A stretch of DNA of 64,000 nucleotides from Limnephilus marmoratus (lineage: Eukaryota; Arthropoda; Insecta; Trichoptera; Limnephilidae): the NCBI GenBank assembly GCA_917880885.1, contig OU862919.1:10558001-10622000 (forward strand), written 5' to 3'. Numbering within the stretch: position 1 is the stretch's first letter; every line of letters starts with the position of its first letter. Below are positions 10,701-22,700 of the stretch, piece after piece. The position numbers were made by a program, and so were the translations under genes. Under the pieces are notes generated by a model. That model did not search any database and was not told where the DNA came from. It was given only the letters and a program-made list of their open reading frames with translations.

Positions 10701-13700
10701 AAATCGATGCGAAAATAGCGAAAATGTTTAATAAAACACGACTCGTTTAAAATAGAGCGAAAATCTCACGGGCATTGTCTTAAACAGCATTTAAAGAAAC
10801 ACTGTGATTTTTTTCATACATATAACTTGTAAAGTAACTGAAACAAAAGTGTTTATAATATTTTTTGGAGCATACTTTGCGATGCGATTTTTTTCTATCG
10901 AGGGAATTTTATATTATTTGCGTTTCGGCGCCAGCAATGTCTAGATATTATCTTCAAGAATAACATATATTTTTTTAAGAGCTTTAAAACTTAACGTATT
11001 TAAGGGAGATATGTAAGAAACGGTAGAAATGCGAGTTGCGGGCCCTTAATTTCCAATAATAAGATAACTTAAGTTGCATTAAATTATCTTTCAAATAAGT
11101 TATAGGTTTATGTGAATACTAGTTGATTTATTAAGTTACCTTAAAAGTTACAATAAAAATCAGAGTGTGTATTTCACACGCGGTAGAAGTGAAACTAGAA
11201 AGCCGCCAGATGTCGCTTTGTTTTCTTTTGCCTGTTTATTTTAAAGTCGTTTGAAGATTGGATATTGATTTAAAAAAATAAAAATGTTTATTTTTTTTGG
11301 AATTCGAAGTAAGATTCGAACCTCCGTTCGCTGGATTTCTCTGGCCGCTGAGATTTCCGACGCGCTACACAGCTGCGCCACCGGACGCTCGAGGGGAGTT
11401 GTGAATTTAGCGCATTATATTAGAACCGAGGACCCGTCATATAATAAATTTTGGTGACGCATTTCCGTTTCATCCAAATTTCAAATCACTATCGGGGCTA
11501 AAGAAGTTTCAGTTCAATAATAATAATAATAATTGGATAATTTGTAGAGAGCCGTTTTTGTGAAAAATCACTTCAAAGGCGCTGTAAAATTTATTAACAA
11601 TTCTTAGGTTCTGTCTAATTTTACTATTTACAAATAGATAGAGAAATATACACAGGTACCTGGCAGGTCACTTCCGATAAACACACTTTAATTAGAAAGT
11701 TTATGCTAGGAGAAGATACGGCTTTGAATGGGATCATTATATTTAAAACACTGACATTGCATGCTTTTACATTTGCTACCCCATCACTATTAGTATTACA
11801 ATTATGAAAAGATTAGTGACAAAAATAGAGTTGATATTTATTTTTAAAGACTGGAGAATTTAGGACTCTTTAGGGCTGGAGAATGACCTTTATGCCGGCG
11901 CCAGACATGAATTCAAAGAAGTGATCAAATAAGTGTTCACATGTGTGGCACGGGCATTTGATACTGTTGTCACATATTTGATCACTTAAGTGCGCTTTGC
12001 CGTTCATTGTCGGTTTTTTAGCGCACATCAAAGGCATCAAAGTCCAAATGTTTGTGTGCCTGCCACACTGCGCGAAGCCCAGGTGCGAGAGCGTCGCGCC
12101 GTGGAGAGATGTTGTGCGTAAACAACCAAACGAACTAACGATGGAGTGGAATAATGAGAGCGTTTTCGAGTTTATAGAGTTGATGCAAGGAGAGCCAGAC
12201 ACATGGGATCCGAAACATCTTCTTCTTCCTTGCGCTGTTCCAACTTATTGCCTAGGTAGGCTGTCGGGGTCGGCTCTTCTCGTTCTTAGGTTGTAATTTC
12301 TTCTGTTCTAAGTATCGCCTTCATCCAGGCCGTTTCTCTGAAGTATTTTGGAGCATTGAGTCATCCAGGAGTTCTCTGGTCTTCCTCTGGATGACTCGAT
12401 GAAGCTCCATAGATATTGCCTGCTTCACTGTGTGGTCTGATGGTCTCCGTCTTATGTGCCCATACCATCCAAAACATGAAGGGCATAAAAATCTGAATAA
12501 CATCGAAACAACAAACTGTGCTAACCAAATCGTCCTCCATGTTTTGTGAAGTCTATTTGAAAACTGTGAGCTCAAAGGAGTGATCAAATCTTTGAACACA
12601 TATCTTACAGATACAACTAATATGTGGCCAAATGGTGAGCAAAGTCTTCAAAGAAGTGATCACTTATTTGAACTTATGTCTGGCGCCGGCATAACAAACG
12701 CTGAAAAATATTTTTTTTTTTACATTCTTACAAATTAGTTATTTACAGTGTGGCGAGCATTGAAGGCGAAGATGAAAGGTTTTTGAGTTTATGGATACGA
12801 CTGTCTGAAAAGGTACAATGTATATTAAACAGGTCAGACTTCCTTACTAGACTAGGCTCTAAGTAGTTCTGCCGCTGCACAGTGTTTCGTTTCATACAGC
12901 TAGACGGAAAAAAGTTACTTTGGAATTCTTGAAAAATGACGTCATGGGGATATTAACAGGTAGTTAGTATTACAAATACATTTTTAATTGGGGTAATTAA
13001 TGAACGGATTAACTCATACCATAGCCCCAAAGTTAGGTAAATTAGTTAATGAATTTTCAGTTGATTTCATTCGCATCTTGTTGCGCGAGCTGTAAGGTTG
13101 TTTATGTGTTTAAAGTGTTTTGTTTTGGTTCTAAAAAAATGGAGGCTACTTTGGAAGGTATGTAGTATATTTTTTTGTAAAATTTTAATATAAAACATTT
13201 TCGTTTTTTTTTTTTTTTTTTTTTAAATAATGTTTAACTTGACTGTTTTAATACGGTTTAAAAATATTTAATTTCTAACTACTCGAGAATTTATTTCGGA
13301 TAAGGTATCAAAAGGGTAGTGTAATTTTTTTTTGTTGATTGAACAATTATTTTTCTATTCAAATCAGTTTCGATATTTTTGCTCATTAATGCTCACCGAT
13401 TATATTTTGTCATTTCACAAGCACCACAGACACATGGAGGAGTTCCAAGGAATATATAGTCATATTTTAAGTAAATTTGAACATCAAAATCTCATTGCAA
13501 GTGAAAAAAATTTGAAATGCCAAATACAGTTAATATTTTTATTTTTATTTTATTTTTATTTTTATTTTTTATTTATATCAAACGTTTATTGATTACAGCA
13601 TATAAAATATAATGTACATTTAGATGATGTATTAATTTGCTTACATGTTCATATTCAAATATGTTAATACCACTCTTCCATGGAAGCGTTAGCTTGTGTC

Positions 13701-16700
13701 TGGAAGAGTAGTGTACATTTTTTAATTATTATTTTTAATTGTAAAACTAACGTTTCAATTAAAAATAATAATTAATATTTGACAAGTTTAAGTATTTCCC
13801 CAATAAATGAAGACATAATTTGTCTCGACGCCACCTAGCGAGGGATTTAACACTTACAATGTTTCTCTCGCAAAAATAAAGTTGGTTGTTTTCAGGTGGA
13901 AAAAATATAATAAGCAGTAATTGTTGAATGAAACACTAGCATATATTGAATCATTTGGCGGGTACGAGATAAGCCGCCATAGCTCAGTGGTCAGAGCAAT
14001 CGACCGGCAATCGAGAGGACACGGGTTCAAGTCCCGTTGGCGTCATGTATCTTTTCTCGGAAGATTTTTCAATGTGGATGAGTGTTTCAGGCTGATAATT
14101 ATTGCTTATAATAATTGTTACATTTTTTAATGCTATATTTAAGTTCTTAAATTACAATGTGAATGTAAAAAACAAGTTGTAAGTTGTAAGTTGTAAGTTC
14201 GGTGATATGTAATTATAAGTATTTATCTACTATCAAAACAACTTTACTGTTTGGATAATGTGTCCAGAATTATTGTAATTAGTTGCTAAAAACAATACAA
14301 AATTTAACTTATTTGAAGAATGGAGTATCACTTGGAAACTGAGTTATAAGTAGATTAGATTAGTCGGAAACTGTTTTTTTTTTTGAGATTATCTTTAAAA
14401 TATTTTTTTACAGTGTTTATTAATTGGATTTTATCATTAATTTTTCTAATTTCATCCGGTAATCGGTTGAAAATAAGTCTTCCTTGATAAGTATAATAAT
14501 TTTGTGCAAAGGAAGTGTTTAATTTTGGGCATGAAAAAATATATTTATGTCTAGTACGAATATATATATATATATATTTATTATATATTATATTTAATAT
14601 ATTATATCTTTGAATATAAGCAAAAAGTGGATCGCAGCCTCTCGGATTCTCGAAAGATTTTTTGTTAAATTGTGTGAGTGGCAAAAAAAATATATTAATC
14701 ACTTTCAACCCAAATTTTCAATAATTTCGGATTAAGTACTCCCCACAAGAGGGTTCTAAATACTTTATTATTTTCTAAGAGTTTTTTTCCTTCTAGCTTA
14801 TATGAAACGAAACACTGTGCGCTGCTGCGAGCGGACTGGAGGAGCCCGCCCAATCTCACCGATGCCTTCGGCAATCATCGTAATCGTTCGTACCTAAGAC
14901 ACGAACGATAATAGGTGGTACTATTCTGATATCACTCTCAACTGTCGTCTGTTGGGATATGACAGAGATTCGTATTACTAACTATGCTGTTGACATCTAT
15001 TGAAGGAAGCTGAAACTAATAAATGAATAATCAATAGACTACGTAATGCATAAATTAGATTTCACTGATCATATCGGAGTTAGCCTTTAGTCTTCCGCTT
15101 TTGCGAGCGGTGAATTTATGTTACCATTGCACAGTCTCACTTGTGTGTATTACTGTAATGCAATATCTCTGGCTATTCATAAAATATATTTTCTAGCTAT
15201 ATTAGTTTTAGATTTTTATCCAAACTTGAAATAGATGAGGAGTCTTTAATATTATTGTCCCCATGAATTGTTGTGAGTTTCATTACCTTCGACATACAAA
15301 GATTTTTTTTAAAATCGGTAAATTCTTCAACATTTGCCGTCCTTATTTTGATCTGTAAAATTCTGTTGAATAACATTGAATACTGATTGTTTTTTCGGTC
15401 TGTTTGTTTGATTTCCAGTGAAGAACTTTATAGATTAACTCCTCCACTGACTTTTTCTGTTTTATCTGCTCGTATCATACTTCCCAAAGTGACTGTATGT
15501 GATGCAGAGAATGGACTAATCTTCACAACACACGCCGTCACGATTTTTAGATCGGCTCGTCGATATATGAGGTTATTAATACTATTTATATTATTATTAA
15601 AACTATTTACGAGTATAATAAACGCTATCAAAATCTAAGGTGAATGGTCTTGAAATAGATGTTTGCTATTGTTAAAAAATATGCTATTTAACTTCATGTT
15701 TTTGCAATAGTCAAGTAAGGTAATGGAGGGAATTTGAGAATATCATTTGTGGATGAAATCTTTAACAGTCGTAGTAACAAAATGAGGTTTAAGATTGGTT
15801 GTTTCACAGAAATTGAAAAATTCATCAAATTTCAAAGTTAAATTTCAAATTCTGTAAAAGTTCTGTTACTATCCAAGTACTGTGAAACAACCGGCCCATC
15901 AGTTTTTTCATGTCGGCAGAATCAAGGTTCAATAAATTACAGAGTTGTTGTCATTTCTTGCTCCGTTTGAATACTTTGAATCCATATTTAGTTATTATTG
16001 TAAACGCTGATTTATGGATATTTTAGAAGCAAGATGACCCACCCTGATGATGGGTGAAATTTTTTTAAATTTTTTTATAACATTTAATAATATTTTTTGA
16101 TAATTACGAGTATTAATGAAATGTCATGGCTCGTTTGCTGGGTAGCAATTATCAAGTAATGTATTGATAACTCATCAAAAATGTTAATTTTCATACTTTT
16201 GAATGTAGCCATAACTTTGTGGTTATCCATTATAGATAAATGAAACAATGATAAATTAAACAATGAAATAAGGTTTGAACCTCTTGTAAATTTGAGTAAA
16301 GCCGACCGGTTTCGGAACGACCGTTCCTTCTTCGTTGGATATAAAAATATCCCTTAAAAATAATGAATCTATTTATCAACGAACAAAAAACATTGTCTTA
16401 CAGCCCAATCATGGATATGTTCCCCTACCCACCCACTCTTCATTAATACCTAGCAACGGCTCTACCCCTGCCACAGTCCTTAGTAATAATACATTGTTTC
16501 CATCCACTATTTTGTAACTGTCAAATCAGTATACGTTTGCCCTGAAGAAGGAACGGTCGTTCCGAAACCGGTCGGCTATACTCAAATATACAAGTGGTTC
16601 AAACAAAGTAACATTGTTTCATTTATGTTAATTTTCAGTTTATCAAAATCCCTGACCATTTACAACCCTCACGAATTAGCAGCAGAAGGAACTATTGGAG

Positions 16701-19700
16701 TTGAGTCCCCTTTCAGTTTGAAATCTGAAAACCAATTTACCATTCCTCCTGAAACTTCAATGAAGGCAAGAATTACGTATTTAATACCCACTAAAATCTT
16801 TTCTTTATTACACAACTTAAAATAAAATTGCACACAAATGTTGAGAGTGTTATTGATTTTGGTTTACAGGTAAAAGTAGAGTGCGTAGTGACAACGTTAA
16901 TGTGCTTAAAGGGATGTCACGAATTACCCACACATTTGGAGATTTCAAAAAAGCTGACAATATTGCAGGATAAACTGGATGTTCAGGTTTTGTTCCCTTT
17001 ACTGTAACCAGTGGTTTCTGGCATTATTAGAAAAAAAAATGAAATTGGTCTCCGGTGACTTTTTGTTGTTGTTGTTTTTAGTTTTTTCAAATTTTTATAA
17101 AAAAAAAAACAAAAAATCTTTCACGTAACCGCCCAACCACCCACCCCGACCAAAAATAAAGTCACGTGATTACTGATGTTGTGATCTGCACTTTTTCTTC
17201 CAAATTACCTTATGCAAGTCAAGTTCGTCTCTTAACACCCAATATTATTCGTATTTCATATTATATTATTATTTTTTTTACATTAGCTCCACACAGGAGG
17301 CCCCGAGGAAAATAAATCTCCTCAGGGCCTATGTCATCTTTGGGATGCTGTGTGGAGGGTCTTTTAGGAAAGGAAGGTGAGGTAGTTCTGAGAAGGAAAA
17401 GGGTATTTTGGATGGGTAGGAATCTGGGATTCTCAATTGGAGAGGCGAGAATGGGTACCGCCGCCCCGGGAACCTTTGTTGGATAACCAACACCTCTGCC
17501 ATAGGTCACCCCAAGTGATTCGCTCGTTTGGTGATTTAGCAGGGGTGCCCGGGTTCATGGGGTGAGGTTTGTCTAGATCTTGGAGGCGGATGACCAGGAC
17601 ACACTAAACCCCAGATTCCTACCCACCCTTTAAACACTTTCCTTCCCAGAACTCTCCTCTCCTTCTTTTCCTCAAAAAAACCCTCCACACATCCCCAAAG
17701 ATGACATAGGTTCTGATGGAATTTTTTTTTCTCAGGGCCTCCTGTGTGAAACTCAAGTAAAAAAAAAAGTGTGTCGAGGAGTGACGGACGTATGAATCCA
17801 TACCTCTCACTGCGTTCCAAGGCGATGTTCCGACTAGCTTTTGATATTATTGGCTATGTGCTTGAATTCGAAACCGAATTACAAAAGTGGCTTTTTACGA
17901 ACTTTCCAGTACGAAGATGGTTTTGAGTAGGTACGGCGCGGCAACAGAGTTGTTAGTTATCAGCCGGATTCTTAAATTTCAACCGTACATACGAGAGTAA
18001 AGGCGGAAATATACTTGCGTGTCGTGGCGTGTCGTGACCACAAATTAACCAATCATCGTCGTGGCTTGTCGACACGCCACGACCCACAAATATGTCTCTA
18101 ACCATAATAAATTAATGAAACCGATGTGCTTCTGGGACGACACGACACGCCACTACACGCAAGTATGTTTTTGCCTTAATAATAACGTCAGATTTAATTT
18201 TGTTACCTACCTTCTTTATCGCTTGTCTGATATAATAAGTAGTCCCAATATTGAAAACAAACGATTATTGAACTTGCATAATGACTGGTAATATACCAAC
18301 AAATATTTCATATTACTTGCCCACGCACCAGCAATCGTATTTAGTATATTTAATGGCACAGTTTAAGAGTATAGTAAGTTATAAGCAGTAAGCAAAAGTA
18401 ATAGTAATAATCCTATTTTATAAGTTGTCCATACGGAATTTTTAATTTTTAAAGCGATTCACCAAATCGCGTAAAATTTGGTATCAGGCCGCTAACAATA
18501 ACAATCCTTATGTAGATGGTGATAAGGTTTAAATTCCCGTTTCCCACCAGCCGCCTGTTTATTCGAGAAAAAAAATCGCCAAAAAGCGTGTTTTATTTTA
18601 TTATGTGAAGCTCAGGCACAAACATTTTTTTTACGATTGCTTTCTAAAGAATTTAATTTTCTACATTATACAATAAAACCATAACCGAAAAGGTTTCGTA
18701 AGAGATTTTGAACTTTAAATAAGTTTTTATAGGCCAGATACGTTTTTTTTGGACTTATAAAAATACCTACTAATAAAAAAATACTCGATTATTTCAAAGA
18801 CAAATATGTGTTCTAGTCACTGTATTTAATTAAAGCATCTTACTAATATTATTATAAGAGTACGAAAACAGTGTGCGATATATTTGTGAATGATGAATAC
18901 TTGGAGCAGGTGGATGAGTTTGTTTATCTGGGTAATATGTTTACGAGAGATGGGAAAGCTGATAGAGATATTGAAAAAAGGGTAAATGCCGGTAATGGAG
19001 GACTGAATGCTGTTGGCGCTAATAAAAAACTGTCAAAAAAAGCGAAGCTAGCAGTCCACAATGGAGTCCTGGTACCTACCCTGATGTATGGCAGTGAGGC
19101 ATGGAACTGGCAGAGGAAGGATGAAAGTAAACTGAATGCTGTTGAAATGAGATCCCTGAGACGTATGTGTGGTAAAACCATTATGATCGTGTTAGAAATG
19201 TGGATATCCGCAAAGAATGTAAGGCTGATGTAAGTATAATGAGCAAAATTAAGAAAGGGACCCTCAGATAGTTTGGGCACGTAGAGCGAATGAGCGAAGA
19301 AAGTAGTGTAAAAAGAATATATGATGCAAATATGAATGGTAGAAGAAGTTGGGGACGCCCGAGGAAGACATGGCACGATCAAGTGAATCAGATAGGTACT
19401 TGAGACGGGCCATGTCAAAAGTCAGATAATAGAAGAGTATGTATGAGACGATGTATGAATGTGAGTGAGGCAAAGGGTGTGTGCCAAGACCGAGTTGTTT
19501 GGCGGTCCGTCCTCTCTGCCTACCACTGCGGGGAAACGGCGTTATGGTTAGTTAGTTAGTTATCTTACTAATATTATAAACGCGAAAGTTTGTATGGATG
19601 TATGTATGTTTGTTACTCTTTCACGCAAAAACTACTGATTAGATTTTAATGAAACCTTACAAAAATATAGCTCATACATAAGATTAACACATGGGCTATA

Positions 19701-22700
19701 ATTTATAATGCTAGCTAGGAAGGGGACGGCGGAAGGGGAACGGGGACGTACGGAAAGGTGATTCAGGGAGAAACAATGTAATTCTAAACAATGTAATGCC
19801 GGGAACCAGCAGTCTAAGATATTTCTAAGCGATCTAATTTTCAAACCAAAAACACTTGATTTTGCATTACTTAGTGCCAGTTGTTTTCATCAAATTTCAA
19901 AGATAATTTTCAAGTTCTGTGAAAGTTCTATTCAAGTTATGTTATTATTTCAGTGTTGCGAAACAGCTGGCCAATGATGATATAAAAACAGAATTTAAAA
20001 ATAACCTTTAGACAACTTGAAAAAAAACTTTGAAATATGACGAATTGTTCAAACAACTGACCTTTAGTAGTACATCGCTCTTATCGGTATTTTCCTTGAA
20101 CTTATATCGTTATGATTTTTTATTTACAGACTGTTACATTGAAACTGAATATCATCTTCCCAGAGTTGAGGATTGAACCATCTTTCGTGGATTTCGGCCA
20201 ATGCCCGGAGAATGAATCAGTCACTGGCGTATTTAAAGTCGAGAATTTAACAGGTAGGAAATTCTCGTAACAGACTGTTTTAAGGAAATTCAGTGAAAAA
20301 TATTTTGGCTTAAAATATTTATTCATACGAGGGCTGTCCGTAAAATAAGGTCACCAAAGTAACACTGGCGTGTAACCTGGTTCCCCCCGCCAAAACCGCA
20401 CCACGCTGTATACTCTGCGACGCGTAGTCTCGGCGTGGCAGCCGTTCGCGATTGAACTTCCACTCGCCGCACCCGCCATGCCTCCTAGCACGGTCGATCG
20501 ATAAGGATTGATACGATAACTTTCGGTAACTTCTCATCGTTCCCTATGGCAACTGCAGATCTCTAACGTACAAACAACAGTTGACGCCGAACATATTAAG
20601 AATACTACTTAGTCATTGTGAACTGTAACTTATTCGTCGGCGATCTGCAGCCATGCTGGGAATCTATCCTATCAATCCTTATCGATTGACAGGTATGAAT
20701 TTTATTTTATTTTTATATTATTTTGTTTTTCATTCAACTTATTTTTAATTTGTATTATTATACTTAACATAAAATTGGCCACTACAACACGGGTATGTGC
20801 CTAGTGTGATGGCCGAATAATAATCCATTTACTGAAATGTATAAACTTTACTGAATAAAGAACATTAAAAAAAAAAAATTACCTCCCCCCTCCATGTCGA
20901 TAAAGCAGGAATGGTTCGTGGGACACTTGTATCCAATAATATCGATGACCCATTAAAACGGAAACAAATCCTAAAACTATAAAATAAGATTTGACTACAA
21001 AAAGATTCACCAAAAGGGGCCTTTCCCAGTTTTAAATGGCAAACAGATTCCTTAAGTCGAAAAACCTGTGTGAAATTATCCAAATATTCGGATATTCAAA
21101 TATTTAAAAATTTCTAGAAAAACTGCAATCACCATTTACAATTCAATTATTGCTCCACACTTCAACTACTGCTCAAGTATCCTTTTCCTATGTAACGAAA
21201 GAGAACAAAATAAGTTACAAATTCTCCAAAACAAGGCGATGAGAATAATACTTCGACGAAATAGATTTTCAAAAATAATTAAAATGTTAAATGAACTAAA
21301 TTGGTTAACCGTGAAACAGATGCTGACCTTAAACACGATGGTATTTACCCACAAAATATTAAACAACATGTTACCAAAATACTTCTCAAATAAAATTAAA
21401 TACTATAAGGACATCCACAGACATAACACAAGGACGTGCAAGGAAATCAGACTACAAAAAAAGGCAAAGCGAATACGCAGAACAGTTTACTGTACAAAGG
21501 AATGAAGTTATATAACACGCTACCAGAAAATTTAAAGTCCACACCAATTGGAAAGTTCAAGATGTATTGTGGGAGCTGCATAAAACTAGAAAATATATAC
21601 TTAGTGAATATAAAATATTATAATTAATTAGAAATTTGTAAACTTAAATGCATAAATTATTAAATTAAAAATTATTATTATTATTATAGATGTACCCTGT
21701 TTTTTATAAACTATTTCGAAATACTTCCATTTAAAACTGACGAGATTGTTTTAATACAAGGGTTTGCATTTGAGGTAATGTAGAAAATTCAGTGAAAACT
21801 ATTGAAATTTCACAAAAACAAAATATAATATCTATATTATATCTCAACAGATTTTGACTTGTTCAAGTTATTGTTGGGCCATCGATATTTAGAACCAGCT
21901 GAAGTCCCCGGCATTGCCCAGGCTTTATGCAGAGTTTTTTTAATCAGATGTAGACAGACAGTTGTTTTGAAGGTCAATTGTACAAAATGTCGCCAATCTT
22001 GGAATAAAACTGTAGATTTGTATAAAAAAAAACCACGCCGCCCTCTGGTATCCGCCACTCGGTTGTCCGCTATAGACTCCCTTATTTACATAAATAGATA
22101 GAAAGATGAACCTTTATTTAAATTGATTGATTTATTTAGATCAAGAGATGGAGCTGACCGTGTCTATAGGACAGGATTGCACCGCAGTCTGGACCCTCGA
22201 GCCCTGCACTGTGATACTGGAGCCCATGCGATGCGGCGGAGTCAAACCGGCCACTTTCTATCTCACCTTTTTTCCAGGGTAATGTTATTGTTTTATCACA
22301 TTATCCATCTATTGATTCTGTGCAATTCTGTCGAATTTACTAGGAAAAACTAATTGAAGCTTAGAATCCTCAGTGTTATACACGGTGTCCGGAAACTCGT
22401 AGTACAAGCGGGAAACTGGTAAATCTACATCACATTCGGAGTCGATTTGTGATATAACTTTTTTGATTTGAGCTTTCGTTTTCGAGTAAATCGGGTCCGA
22501 AGTTGGAATTTTTTTGGTTAAAATGAAAAAAAAATTCACTAGGGGGTTGATTTCAGCTGTGTAATGTCTTATAAAATGCATCGAAGGGTAAACCGGGCTC
22601 AAAATATTTTTTAACCCTTTAGTTGCCGAAAAAATGGAAAAAAAAAATTAAATTCGAAATGCTCAGATTGAAAAAAATAGGTTTTTTGGATTCTCTACGT

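Larger units (their letters stand above)
11890..12694. mobile_element. TIR element with MADF-encoding remnant (PIF/Harbinger-like)
   Basis: The ends are perfect inverted repeats of 19 bp, TTATGCCGGCGCCAGACAT, and the next 30 bp (AAGAAGTGATCA motif) also recur inverted. The interior encodes part of a MADF-like domain, and a LINE fragment is nested in it. MADF or Myb/SANT proteins accompany PIF/Harbinger transposases, which suggests that class. No DDE domain remains. Confidence 0.7.
12879..14820. mobile_element. TIR element, ~1.9 kb, with nested SINE and LINE
   Basis: CACAGTGTTTCGTTTCATA with a following AGCTA at the left reappears inverted at the right (TAGCTTATATGAAACG, AAACACTGTG). Between them lie a candidate first exon (13139), a tRNA-derived SINE (13973-14200) and a LINE fragment (14355-14760). 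No catalytic domain was recognised, so the class is open. Confidence 0.55.

Noticed and set aside
13368..13470. Candidate missing DLEC1-like exon (LMLTDYILSFHKHHRHM)
   Set aside because: It leaves one base over, not two, and lies inside a TIR element.
13975..14046. Possible functional tRNA (GGC-like anticodon)
   Set aside because: Wrong base at position 33, imperfect anticodon stem, and a SINE body with tail repeats follows directly.
17536..17820. Minus-strand open frames over the SINE-like repeat
   Set aside because: They cross the junction of two nested repeat copies and have no homologous motif.
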